The notes below the pieces were generated by a model. It was given only the letters and a program-made list of their open reading frames with translations, had not been told where the DNA came from and searched no databases. A stretch of DNA of 64,000 nt from contig NZ_CP084580.1 in the NCBI RefSeq assembly GCF_021869765.1, forward strand, positions 1,860,001-1,924,000. Reading direction: 5' to 3'. The translations under genes and the position numbers were made by a program. Shown here in pieces: positions 1 through 9,400 of this stretch. Each line of letters opens with the position of its first letter. Within the stretch, counting starts at the first letter, position 1. Origin of the DNA: Chryseobacterium sp. MEBOG06 (GTDB taxonomy: Bacteria; Bacteroidota; Bacteroidia; Flavobacteriales; Weeksellaceae).

Positions 1-2
1 GT

Positions 3-944
3 AACGGACTGATAGAAGTATATGAAAGTGCTATTAAGGATTTTAAATCAGAACTGGAGAAAGAGTACAACCAGCAAAGTTCAGATAATAATAAGATCAG
101 AACTTATCTGGTACTTGGATTAATGGTTTTGATGTTCATCGTATCTATTCTGATTATGTACTTTACAAGAGTGGCTTTCATCTATGAACGCAAGCTGAAC
201 GCTGCCAATGAAGAAATTAAAAAGAACCTCAATTTCAAAAACAGGATATTGGGAATGCTGAGCCATGATCTGAGATCCCCGCTCAAAATCATTAATATAT
301 TTATTGATAAGATCTACAGATCTACCGAAGATGAAACGATAAAGGATTATCTTAAATCGATAAAATTTACCAACAGCACCTTACTGCTGCAGTCTAACCA
401 GATTCTGGAATATACAAAAAATCAGGATGCAGAAAAAAGACTGATACAAAGTGTTTTTAATCTTAAAGATGAGATTGGTTCTATCGTGAAAGTGATCACT
501 CCTTATCTCGAAACCCGGAATAATAAGTTTGTTATTACCGACAGAATTCCCGAAAATGTAGTCGTATTTTCTGATAATATAAGGATCAACCAGATATTTA
601 TGAACATTCTCGGGAATGCCAACAAGTTTACAGAAAATGGGCAGATTGATCTTACAATGCTCACCGAGCCTGTTGATAAAAACAATATTTCACTCATTAC
701 GACAATAGCAGATACCGGAGTAGGAATTTCAGAATCAGATCTTGGTAAAATCTTTGACCCGTACTATCAGGGAATGGTTTCTGATGAGGTGGATAACCTG
801 GGAGCAGGTCTGGGTCTTAATCTGGTAAAAGAAATTGTTGACCTTTTCGATGGTGAGATTTCAATTTCCAGCAAGCTGCATAAAGGAACCAAAATAATAT
901 TCAGGATCAATTTAAATATTAATAAGAATGGAAGTACCAACTGA
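3..944 (+). CDS. Sensor histidine kinase, 3' part (start outside window)
   Basis: The frame is open from the first bases of the window and no start appears before base 123, so the gene begins upstream. The visible part has a charged stretch, one membrane segment at about bases 108-175, and a HisKA domain with H-box MLSHDLRSPLK (phospho-acceptor His codon 264-266). The catalytic domain follows, with N-box NILGNANKF and glycine boxes DTGVGIS and GAGLGLNLV. It should autophosphorylate on His and pass phosphate to the regulator that follows, whose start lies inside its last 17 bases; that overlap strongly suggests a cognate pair. The sensory domain is not visible, so the signal is unknown. Confidence 0.93.
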   Translation, partial: NGLIEVYESAIKDFKSELEKEYNQQSSDNNKIRTYLVLGLMVLMFIVSILIMYFTRVAFIYERKLNAANEEIKKNLNFKNRILGMLSHDLRSPLKIINIFIDKIYRSTEDETIKDYLKSIKFTNSTLLLQSNQILEYTKNQDAEKRLIQSVFNLKDEIGSIVKVITPYLETRNNKFVITDRIPENVVVFSDNIRINQIFMNILGNANKFTENGQIDLTMLTEPVDKNNISLITTIADTGVGISESDLGKIFDPYYQGMVSDEVDNLGAGLGLNLVKEIVDLFDGEISISSKLHKGTKIIFRINLNINKNGSTN

Positions 945-1581
945 AAATAAAGAAATCATATTTCTTTTAGCAGATGATCATAGTATTGTAAGACAGGGAA
1001 TGGAGATCGTCATCAATGATATTGTTCCGAAAGCTACAATTTATCACACATCCTCTTTGCAACAGGTCATAGAACTCGTGGAATCTAAAGGAATAGAGAT
1101 GGCGATTATTGACGCCCATTTTCCGGAGGGAAACAGTCTGCACATTCTTCCGCAAATGAAAGCTCTGAACCCGGATATTAAGATTTTAATTTTTACGGGA
1201 CTTGAAGAAGAGCTGCATGCCCTTAAATTTATCAAAGCAGGGGCCAACGGGTATCTGAGCAAATTAAGTGAAGAAGATGAAATAAGAGAAGCCCTTAGTA
1301 CTTTTATACAGAAAGGTGAATTTTTTTCTGATATTTCCCGAAATTTACTGGTACAGTTTATTTACAATCCAAACCTGATGAATCCTCTGACCAGTTTAAC
1401 TAAAAGAGAAATGGAAATTGCCGCAATGTATGCAGAAGGATATGGGAATCTGGAAATTGCGAATACGTTAGACATAAAGCAAAATACTGTCAGTACGATC
1501 AAAAAAAATATCTTTGAGAAATTAAAAATAGAAAACATTGTTGAGCTGATTGATCTTGTCAAAATCCACCATAAAATTTAA
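928..1581 (+). CDS. LuxR/NarL-type response regulator
   Basis: 217 residues with the two-domain NarL/FixJ layout. The N-terminal receiver has the acidic pair in LLADDHS and a phospho-acceptor Asp at residue 62 (IIDAHFPEG). The C-terminal LuxR helix-turn-helix lies at about 150-205 (LTKREMEIAAMYAEG, then NLEIANTLDIKQNTVSTIKK). The ATG overlaps the end of the kinase gene by 17 bases, so the two are probably translationally coupled. Target genes cannot be deduced. The next 385 bases hold no gene, only dyads and then a strong terminator. Confidence 0.95.
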   Translation: MEVPTENKEIIFLLADDHSIVRQGMEIVINDIVPKATIYHTSSLQQVIELVESKGIEMAIIDAHFPEGNSLHILPQMKALNPDIKILIFTGLEEELHALKFIKAGANGYLSKLSEEDEIREALSTFIQKGEFFSDISRNLLVQFIYNPNLMNPLTSLTKREMEIAAMYAEGYGNLEIANTLDIKQNTVSTIKKNIFEKLKIENIVELIDLVKIHHKI

Positions 1582-1621
1582 GGTATCTAAAGTACTTTAT
1601 ACACTTTCTTAGTGCAAAAAA

Positions 1622-1667
1622 ATAGCTTTATCGATAAATATCTATAAAGCTATCGATAGCTATCGAT
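1622..1667. promoter_or_regulatory. Nested inverted repeats, possible operator or RNA hairpin
   Basis: Arms at 1622-1634 and 1641-1653 are complementary at 12 of 13 positions. The second arm runs straight into a perfect 16-base palindrome, ATCGATAGCTATCGAT, at 1652-1667. The TAGCTAT core is shared, so alternative foldings are possible. The element begins about 40 bases after the response regulator stop. It may be an operator, a leader structure or part of the 3' UTR; no function is assigned. Confidence 0.4.
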
Positions 1668-1966
1668 GGGGTTTGTGCGTAATTTTATTCCGTAATGTTG
1701 TTACTTTGTAGTATAAAATTTACCAAATGAAAAAAAGGTATTAAGTTCATAAAAAAAACTTTTTTTTGTTTTAAATTTTATTAAAAAACACAAATAATTA
1801 TAGCCATAAAAATAATGAACTATAATTACGTAAAATGCAAATGATGAAATAAATATAGAAGTGTATCAATGACCTTAGGATCTTCTTGATAAAAAGACCA
1901 AATGATAATTAAGATAAAAAAAACACAAAGACAAATAGAGAAGTTCAATTGAAAGGTTATTATTAC

Positions 1967-1996
1967 AAAAAAGGGAGGCAATAAGCCTCCTTTTTG
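1967..1996 (+). terminator. Rho-independent terminator
   Basis: GGAGGC (1974-1979) pairs with GCCTCC (1985-1990) around an AATAA loop. The stem extends by A-T pairs on both sides and ends in a T-run. It can also act on the minus strand, for the amidohydrolase gene that ends at 2081. Confidence 0.8.
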
Positions 1997-2080
1997 TTTT
2001 GAGTATCAAATCCCGATTAGCGTGAAAGGGAACACCATAGATGTGAGATATCTTTTTTAATAGTTGAATCTGTACTTTTA

Positions 2081-3790
2081 TTACTTAACATACTGATGAA
2101 TATGATTGTATAAAAATTTTCTTGGATTATCTCTGGTAATAAGTTCCAGTTCAAGATCAGTTAATCTCCCTGAGGTATCCGCCCACATTTGCTTATCACT
2201 TTTCTGGCTTCGGACTACGTAAAAGTCACTGCCGTACAGAATACGGTCACTGATTCGGCTGTCTTTTTTAAGCAATGATTTCAAAAGAGGAAAAATATTC
2301 TCATCATGAAGAATATAACTGATGTCAGCATATACATTGGGATACTGCAGCATCAGACTGTAAATAATGGAAAACCAGGAATTATACCGCCAGGAATTTT
2401 CCAATGCAGTAGGAATGAAATTGATTCCTTTTCCTACAGGATTGGTAAACCCATTTTCAGAAAGGAATCTGTCACGTTCCATATATTTTGTCCATTCATC
2501 TTCACCCCCGAAATGCCCGAAACAGATTTTAAGCTCGTGAAGGTTCCTGGCAAGTGGAAGATTTTTACCTGCATAGCCAAAAAGAGAATATAAGGACTCA
2601 TCATTATAATGTTCAAGAAGCCGTTTCAGGTAATCTTCATTCAACAGGCAAAGATAATTGAGAGGATGGGTGAAATTGGTAGAAAAGTTACTGTTATTGA
2701 TTTCATACAGGGCCAGCGGCTCACTTTTTCCTTTTTCTCCGGTTGACTGCCTGAATACGGGATGACTGTTCCATTCCTTCTTTTTGTTACCGCGGTAATA
2801 AATGGTTCCTCTGATACAGTGATTCAGTACTGGTATTTGATTTTCACAGGCCCACAGCATCAGGGGTAGAATATCTTTATCGAAAGGATAGTATCCAAGG
2901 GCCGGATAGGTTTTAATCCCTCGGAATTCTTCATGAACGATACAGTTTTTAATTTCGGCAAAATAACTAGTGTCATCCTTTATTCTTCTGGGATCAGCAA
3001 ATACAAAAGGAAGACAGGTTTTAGGTTTGGTGCGTCTGAGTTTTTTCAGTTCTTCAAGTTGTTTCATGTAGCCGGATTTGGGAGTGCCGGCATCCATATA
3101 ATCCATATCCATAGGGAGAACTACAAAACGGGAGTCTACAGGATATTGTTTTTCCAGCATTCTGAATATGGTCATTTGGCTTTTATGGAATGCAAAACGG
3201 CCTATGCTGATATATCGCTTCAGATAAGCTTTCGTTTCAGGCCCGGGAAGGATACGCAGGAACTGAAACAAACTTTTAGCAATAAAGATGATTAATTTTC
3301 TGCCGGACTTGATGAGTAAAAATAAAGCCATTACAATCAGAAACCTTAATACAGTATGATCTGGATGGGGAAGAAGATAGATCGTTTGCATGAAATCATT
3401 CAGCCATTTAATATATTGAAAGCCAATTTCATCGTGATATTTTCCTTCGAAATACCCGAAGAAGAGAATCAGCAGGGTATCCAGTGTAAGTACAACTGCA
3501 ATAGGAATGGTAATAAACGGGACTTTCTGAAGAAACCATTTTACACGAAAGTGGAAAGCCTGCCATGCTTTGTAAGGGCGTTTGTACTGCCATTTTGCAG
3601 GAACCCGGTAATACCACCTGAAGAAATCGATTATAAGTCTTATGGTGAGAATAAACTCAAGACCTGCCGGCAGAAGTTTCTTACCAAGAAATTGAGGAAT
3701 ATGATCTCCCGTAAAAGTATGGGTATGGCAGTTTACAAATGGATTTCTTTCTTTTTCGTATGGATCTTGCGTGCCTGAAGTAGTTTTCAT
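2081..3790 (-). CDS. Membrane-anchored amidohydrolase-fold protein
   Basis: 569 residues. The N-terminus carries the metal-binding HxH of the amidohydrolase TIM barrel (H22 and H24 in NCHTHTFTGD), and the C-terminus carries a late-strand Asp in ILYGSDFYV near residue 520. Between them, at about 40-60, 94-115 and 147-172, are three hydrophobic stretches that look like membrane segments inserted after the first barrel strand. This is unusual for a normally soluble fold. Other likely catalytic residues are HFGGED at about 435 and NHC at about 305. The family (amidohydrolase_2-like) uses one or two metal ions to hydrolyse C-N, C-O or C-C bonds; the substrate is unknown. It is transcribed alone. 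Confidence 0.75.
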   Translation of the reverse strand: MKTTSGTQDPYEKERNPFVNCHTHTFTGDHIPQFLGKKLLPAGLEFILTIRLIIDFFRWYYRVPAKWQYKRPYKAWQAFHFRVKWFLQKVPFITIPIAVVLTLDTLLILFFGYFEGKYHDEIGFQYIKWLNDFMQTIYLLPHPDHTVLRFLIVMALFLLIKSGRKLIIFIAKSLFQFLRILPGPETKAYLKRYISIGRFAFHKSQMTIFRMLEKQYPVDSRFVVLPMDMDYMDAGTPKSGYMKQLEELKKLRRTKPKTCLPFVFADPRRIKDDTSYFAEIKNCIVHEEFRGIKTYPALGYYPFDKDILPLMLWACENQIPVLNHCIRGTIYYRGNKKKEWNSHPVFRQSTGEKGKSEPLALYEINNSNFSTNFTHPLNYLCLLNEDYLKRLLEHYNDESLYSLFGYAGKNLPLARNLHELKICFGHFGGEDEWTKYMERDRFLSENGFTNPVGKGINFIPTALENSWRYNSWFSIIYSLMLQYPNVYADISYILHDENIFPLLKSLLKKDSRISDRILYGSDFYVVRSQKSDKQMWADTSGRLTDLELELITRDNPRKFLYNHIHQYVK

Positions 3791-3902
3791 GGATTACTGA
3801 AGGAGGTTAGTTTTGTGCGTAATTTACAAACAAATTATCATATATGATCCTTCCCGGCGCGAAATAGAATAATCGTCATGGAAATAAAATGATGGTAAAA
3901 CT

Positions 3903-4346
3903 TTATTTTGTGTGTGGGTTTCCTGTTCCGGTTTCCAGAAAAGCTTTTAGGCTGCTGATATAGTGCCGCCACCCATCAGTACAGAGATTGTAACATTCAA
4001 CAGCAGGCGTAAGACCGATGTGGGTAAGCTGAAGCACAATCATATCTTTTTTTTCTTTTATCTCCCAAACTATGGTTGTGCCCATCCATTCTGTCTGGTT
4101 TTTTAAGTCTGTAATGGCTATCAGAGAGTCTTCAACATACCAGATTACTTTTGAATTGGGAATTAATTCCTTTACGCGCATTGTTTTGTGAACATGATCT
4201 CCAAATCTCATCGTAAATACTCCGTCAGCCTTTCCTGACGAACCTTCGAATATTTCAGTCCACCAAAGCGGAATTTGATTGGTCAAAGCTTCATATGCTT
4301 TATCAGCAGTCGTTTTCACTTCAAAGCTGTTGCTATAATTTTCCAT
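3903..4346 (-). CDS. SRPBCC/AHSA1-like domain protein
   Basis: 147 residues, the normal length for a single-domain START/SRPBCC fold of the Aha1-C-like type. Typical features are the N-terminal strand NSFEVKTTADKAYEALT, the W-rich segment IPLWWTEIFEG, and a central VWEIKEKKDMIVLQLTHIGL strand pair. These proteins form a hydrophobic cavity, and many in Bacteroidetes are small stand-alone ligand binders of unknown ligand. No signal peptide, so it is cytoplasmic. It ends 112 bases before the amidohydrolase start, and no shared function is evident. Confidence 0.8.
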   Translation of the reverse strand: MENYSNSFEVKTTADKAYEALTNQIPLWWTEIFEGSSGKADGVFTMRFGDHVHKTMRVKELIPNSKVIWYVEDSLIAITDLKNQTEWMGTTIVWEIKEKKDMIVLQLTHIGLTPAVECYNLCTDGWRHYISSLKAFLETGTGNPHTK

Positions 4347-4517
4347 AGATGTTGTTTTTTATATTTGTTTGCAGAAAGCTATTTGTAAGGCCTTACAATA
4401 TTACCTCAATTAATTTTCAATACTCTTTGCATAAGACAAGAAATAGGCATCTGTCATTAATGGGGCAATGAATTTTATTTTTTATCAAATGATAAATAGA
4501 AAATACCATCTATACCT

Positions 4518-4525
4518 TAGTTTTG
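4518..4525 (+). promoter_or_regulatory. -7 promoter box TAGTTTTG
   Basis: Exact match to the Bacteroidetes -7 consensus TAnnTTTG, 11 bases before the ATG at 4537. Transcription would begin just before that ATG, which rules out the in-frame upstream ATG at 4468 and implies a very short leader. No clear -33 TTG is present. Confidence 0.6.
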
Positions 4526-4536
4526 TATCAAAAAAA

Positions 4537-4938
4537 ATGTCAGGAGAAAAAGATTTAGCGGTTTTACTGCAGAATATGGAGCCGGTAATAAATGCCGGAG
4601 AATATGTGTTCTGTACCATTGAAAATCTGAGCGGGATACCGGATATTGAAAAGGTTCAGTTTTTCTTTCGGGAAACTGAGGCTGTTACACTTGTTTTAGA
4701 AAGAACCATTGCAGATGAGTGGAATATGGATTACAGCTATATTTCTTCGTGGATTACCCTGAACATTCATTCCTCCCTGGAAGCTGTAGGACTTACGGCT
4801 GCCTTTGCAAATGCCTTGAAACTGGAGAATATCAGCTGTAATGTAGTGGCTGCCTATTTTCATGATCACATTTTTGTTGCGAAAGAAGATGCTGTAGATG
4901 CTATGAAAGCACTTCATGCATTGAAAACTAATAAGTAA
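4537..4938 (+). CDS. ACT-like domain protein (COG3602 type)
   Basis: 133 residues from the ATG at 4537. An in-frame ATG exists at 4468, but the promoter box at 4518-4525 lies between them. The sequence resembles the COG3602/DUF2241 family of small ACT-domain proteins: an opening MSGEKDLAVLLQNMEP, then INAGEYVFCTIEN, the SLEAVGLTAAFANAL helix, and ISCNVVAAYFHDHIFVAKED near the end. ACT domains bind small ligands such as amino acids and often oligomerise. This one is not fused to an enzyme, so a regulatory or ligand-sensing role is only a guess. It appears monocistronic. Confidence 0.75.
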   Translation: MSGEKDLAVLLQNMEPVINAGEYVFCTIENLSGIPDIEKVQFFFRETEAVTLVLERTIADEWNMDYSYISSWITLNIHSSLEAVGLTAAFANALKLENISCNVVAAYFHDHIFVAKEDAVDAMKALHALKTNK

Positions 4939-5325
4939 AGGTCAATTCATTTTGGTTTGTTGGATATAGAACTTGCTTAAACTTTTACAGGTTTCCGGTT
5001 CTTGAGTCACAATGAAGTTACCATAACCTGATATTTTAAAACACTTTAGATCACTTAAGCTGTTATGAGATAAGATTTGTCAAAAACTCACCTGTGTTCC
5101 TATGCACCAGGTATATTTCTTAGGTTGATTAAAGTGTTTAATATCCTGCATTCTTTCACCCGGCAGATCTTGATTGGGAACAATTAAAATAGTTTAAATA
5201 GCTTTATAGTCTTGTTTTAATAGGGGTATTATCACATTAAGATCAGCTTCAAACTAATAATAAATAGATTTTATTTCATTTTAAAGTGAGTGGTTTAAAA
5301 AAAATAGTTTACATTTGAGAAGCAG
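4939..5325. other. Gene-free stretch
   Basis: About 390 AT-rich bases between the ACT-like gene and the tandem structured element. I see no coding frame, no clear promoter box and no strong terminator. Confidence 0.5.
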
Positions 5326-5328
5326 ACT

Positions 5329-5600
5329 TTTACGATTACCTCAAAATGACGGCTGTCAGACTCCGTGATTTTTTATGGATTGTATATCTGCTTTAAAGCA
5401 CGTAAAGTCGCTTTGCAAAAACACTGAATGATAGAAAAGAAATTAGGTAATCCCAATATTTCCCATACTAAATTTCTTTGAACATGTGCGTTAAGTTTTT
5501 TACCTTATTCTTGCCGCGCAGGGCTTTTAAAGCCTCAGATTTTTATGTTTACTTTTTCTTTTATCAGAGTCTGATTTTTTAATCAGGTTATTTTATCGCC
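5329..5600 (+). repeat. Structured intergenic element, copy 1
   Basis: First of two diverged tandem copies upstream of the RHS locus. Four potential hairpins occur in order: AAGAAATT (5437-5444) with AATTTCTT (5471-5478); TGTGCG (5485-5490) with CGCGCA (5515-5520); GGCTTT (5522-5527) with AAAGCC (5529-5534); and CTGATT (5571-5576) with AATCAG (5581-5586). Copy 2 has the same order with changed but still paired bases. It contains no open frame. The strand is given by the downstream genes and is not certain. Confidence 0.6.
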
Positions 5601-5628
5601 TTTACACATAAAAAGATAGGGTAGCATT

Positions 5629-5876
5629 ATTTTAATTACCGTAAAAACCGGGATATAAAAGTATCGTGATTTTACGGATTGTAGAAAATCTCTGTAGCGC
5701 ATAAGTTCGCTTAAGAGAAAAATAACACAAGATGAGAGAAAGAAATTATGTCCCACACCTAATTTCTTGTATGCACAAATTAAGGTCCTTCCTTATTTCT
5801 TTTGTGCAGGACTTCTAAAGTCTAAGGTCCCCCGTGACTGATTATAACAGATCCTGATTTTAAATCAGGCTATACC
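5629..5876 (+). repeat. Structured intergenic element, copy 2
   Basis: Second tandem copy. Shared anchors with copy 1 include ATTACC, CGTGATTTT, GGATTGTA, AAGAAATTA, AATTTCTT and CCTTATT. Hairpins are AAGAAATTA (5740-5748) with TAATTTCTT (5760-5768); TGCACAAA (5772-5779) with TTTGTGCA (5801-5808), enclosing AAGG/CCTT; GACTT (5810-5814) with AAGTC (5818-5822); and CCTGATTT (5853-5860) with AAATCAGG (5862-5869). The last is not followed by a T-run, so it is not a normal terminator. It ends about 140 bases before the ATG of the T9SS-sorted protein. Confidence 0.6.
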
Positions 5877-6012
5877 ATCATTCTTTAAAATAAACATATG
5901 AAAGTATTGTGTCTTTCAGGGTAAATCTATCCTGTTATACAAACCCATATCAAAATATTTTCTCTCTTAACTGGGAGTTAATGTTTATTTTTTACATCAA
6001 AAATTCAAATCA

Positions 6013-6489
6013 ATGAAAAAAAATTACTTAAGCGCATTATTCTTATGCGCTACGCTGAGTGCACTCGGTGCCCAGCAGCAAACCGAAGTCTATTTCAAGT
6101 ATGACGAAGCAGGAAATCAGCGGTATCGCGGCCCTGATACCAATTCAAAAGAATCCCCTGAAACTTTATCAGCGTTAACATCTAAAACCTCTGCAATGGC
6201 ACAGCCTCCGGTTATGGATGAAAAAACCTTTTGGAAACAAGTACGGCTGTACCCGGTTCCAGTAAATGATATGCTTACCATTGACTGGAGCGAGGAAACA
6301 GATAAGCTTATAGAATCAGTTTCTCTCTATCAGCACAGTACGGTGCACTGGAAATTTCAGCAGCAGAATATTTCTGGCCTTAATAGACAGTTAAAAATCA
6401 ATATGACTGGCTATGATTGGGGGATATATGTTCTTCGCTTTACCCTGAAAGACGGGAGAATCTTCAGTAAAAACATCACCAAAAGATAA
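6013..6489 (+). CDS. Small secreted protein with T9SS type A sorting domain
   Basis: 158 residues. A signal peptide covers about 1-20 (hydrophobic LSALFLCATLSALGA). A short YD-repeat-like segment follows (YFKYDEAGNQRYRG, about 27-40), then a polar linker. From about 77 onward there is a T9SS C-terminal sorting domain: VRLYPVPVNDMLTIDW, then GIYVLRFTLKDGR and a basic end ITKR. Such domains direct passage across the outer membrane by the type IX system. It ends 5 bases before the RHS toxin, so both are surely one transcript. The RHS protein has no sorting domain of its own, so this protein may be a partner or cap in its export or surface display. That role is inference. Confidence 0.85.
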   Translation: MKKNYLSALFLCATLSALGAQQQTEVYFKYDEAGNQRYRGPDTNSKESPETLSALTSKTSAMAQPPVMDEKTFWKQVRLYPVPVNDMLTIDWSEETDKLIESVSLYQHSTVHWKFQQQNISGLNRQLKINMTGYDWGIYVLRFTLKDGRIFSKNITKR

Positions 6490-6494
6490 AGGCT

Positions 6495-9400
6495 ATGGAA
6501 AAAAATTATCATCAGAAAATACAGCTGTTTTCGTCGCTTATACTGTCTTTTATATCAGTGTTCTGTTTTTCGCAGACTCCAGCCCCGAAATTTCACGATA
6601 CCAAGGGAAATATAGAGGTTACAGGGGCGGGACAGCTTCAGTATACCCTTGCAATAGACCTTCCCCCCGGAGTTAAAAATACAGCCCCCGGTGTCGGTCT
6701 TGTTTATGTAAGCGGTGCTGGAAACGGCCTGGCAGGTTATGGCTGGAACCTCACAGGGCTCAGCGCCATCTCAAGGGTAGGCAGGAATCTTGAAAAGGAT
6801 GGCATCACCAAAGGAGTACAGCTGGATTATTCAGATTACTACAGCTTTAACGGGCAGCGGCTCATATTAAAATCCGGGAAATATGGTAAATCCGGGGCAG
6901 AATATGTTACCGAGAAGTATTCTAATTTTAAAATCAGATCTGTAGGAAGCATTAGCGGGCAAAGCTGGCAGGGCCCTGAATACTGGGAGGTCACTTCCCC
7001 TGACGGCTCTCAGGTATGGTATGGAGCCACAGCTTCGGGAAGCAGCAATGCCAGAACACCTATAGACTATAATATAGTAAAGTCAAAAGATCCTGACGGG
7101 AATTATATTACCTACAACTATATTTCTGAAGGTAATATATCTGTGGTCAGCAATATTCAGTGGGGAGGCAATGAAACACAAGGCTTACAACACTTTAATA
7201 AGATTGATTTTATTTTTACGGCAAGACCCAAAAGCGAAACCGCCTACATCAGGGGAGTTGAATATAAGCAGACAAAGCTCCTTGAATCCGTTGTAGTTTC
7301 CACAGGTGGGCAGCAGTACAAAAAATACAATATTTCTTATAAAAAAGATGTTCAGGGCACTTCATACCGGTACCCGGAGAAGATTACTATTTCAAATGGT
7401 AAAAATGAAGAAGCCAACCCGGTTGTTTTCACCTATGAAAAGTCAGGAGAGCCAGATTTTTTACTCTCTACCGTAAGTACAGCGTTAAAACCCAAAAAAG
7501 ATAATGATGTTGTAGGAGATTTTGATGGAGACGGCAATCTTGACCTGCTAAGATATCATTCCTCAACTTCATCCAGAATTCCTCAACCGGGAGTATATCT
7601 TTACAAAAATTTTTATTCCGTTACTTATACTACGGAGAATCCCATATTTATTAGCAGTACCCTGCAGGGATTGAAAAATTTCATTGCATTTAATTCTAAA
7701 AGTACTAATCTTATTCATAACAAACAGGGAATTGTAGGATTTAAAGCAATTACCAATACTGGTGCTTCCACAAAAGATTTGCAGTTTTCTTTTTACAGCT
7801 TTTCAGGAAATAGCCTGGTGCTGGATTTTACAAAAACCATTCCGGGTACTGATTATGATAATTCTACAGGATCCCAATTCAATGGAGTTGTAACGACTGT
7901 TACAGGAATCAACAGTGTTGATTTCAACGGGGATGGTCTGAGCGAACTTGTTATAGCGCTTAATGATAAGGAATGCCATCCAACAGTCATTGGCAATCCT
8001 GACCTCACTGGCAAACCGCCGCAGACCTGCACCACTTCAAAGCGGTATTATGTAATAGATCCTGATGAGTCCATTCAGGGTAATGGCTGGTATTATTCCC
8101 TGGAATTGTATCCGGACTATAATCAGCTGGATAAGGATGTATTTACCATTTACAAAGGAGGAGACTTTGATGGGGACGGAGTATTTGATCTTCTGAAACT
8201 AAGCCAGGACTTAAAACCTGTATTGATTACTTTTAAAAAGAATACCCAGGGGCAGTATGAATCTTTCATTGCTCCGTTTAATCCAGCAAACAATGAAATC
8301 TTACAGGGCGTTTGGGCTAAAGGGGTTGTGGGAGATATTAACGGAGACGGCCTAAGTGATCTGATGATACCCGAGAGTAATACTTCCGAATATTGGCATA
8401 AATATATTTCAAAAGGAAATGGTTTTAACTATGAAAAGGTACTGTTTAAGGCCCCTACAGAAAGAGAGCTTGAGCAGCATGGTGCCTATTTTAGAATTCA
8501 TAACCCACGAACCTTTACTGCTTATGATATTAATAATGACGGAAAAGCAGAGGTCATTGCTGTTAAATCAATAAGGAATTACAGTTTAGCCTCTGTACAG
8601 GATAACAATAACGCAGCTAAGTATGTCACAAGTATTGATATCATGACTGCTATTTATTCTGACACCGGGGGGTATGCCACTACAGAAAATCAGTTTTCGC
8701 ATGGGGTTTACCTCTATAGTCTTGATCCCTATACGCTGTATCTTGACAGCAATGCCATTAATGCGGAAGTGGGTGTTAATTCCAGGGACTTGATAGGTCT
8801 ACCGGTGGACCAGTGGACCGGGGCGATGCTGAGAAAAGTAGCAATGGGTTCTGCTCTAGGGTATGGCAGTGATATTGGAGACCGGCAGCGTCTTATATCA
8901 CATGAATATTATGACATTGCAAAGGCAGGCAGGATCAAAAGCATATCACAGGGAGGAATCACTACAGATATTGTATATAAGCAGCTGGACAAAAGTATCA
9001 ATCCAGGATTATATGACAATGTCTCTCAGCTCAGCTATCCTTTTGTAGAGATTAACCAGTCTATTGGAATGTACGTGGTCTCCCAGCTGACACAAAGTAC
9101 AACTTCAGACAAAAAGCTAAAGCAGGATTTCAGGTATAGGGGGCTTACCTCTAATATTCTGGGAAGAGGGCTTACAGGCTTTAGAAAAACGGCTCGCTCC
9201 TCCTGGTATGCAGAGGAATTTGAAAATACAAAAATTTGGTCTGGTGTAGAGACAGACCCTCTGAATGATGGTATTCCTGTGAAAGAATGGTCAATCAGGA
9301 CCAATAATGAGGCAAATATTTTCCCGCCGGATCTTTCTGAAAATAACACCCAGCTTCTTTCCTTAAAATCTACAACCTATCAGATTGATAAAATCCTAAA

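Larger units (their letters stand above)
1582..2080. other. Gene-free stretch with dyads and a terminator
   Basis: About 500 AT-rich bases. No credible open reading frame was found, only peptides of fewer than 10 codons. It holds the nested dyad at 1622-1667 and a strong hairpin terminator at 1967-1996. The terminator lies nearly 390 bases beyond the last gene, so either the kinase operon has a long 3' UTR or a small non-coding RNA is made here. No exact TAnnTTTG promoter was found to settle this. Confidence 0.5.

Noticed and set aside
4468..4536. Upstream ATG extending the ACT-like protein by 23 residues
   Set aside because: An exact promoter box lies between this ATG and the one at 4537.
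5329..5876. Tandem intergenic copies as a CRISPR array
   Set aside because: Two long, diverged copies with no short regular repeat-spacer pattern and no cas genes.
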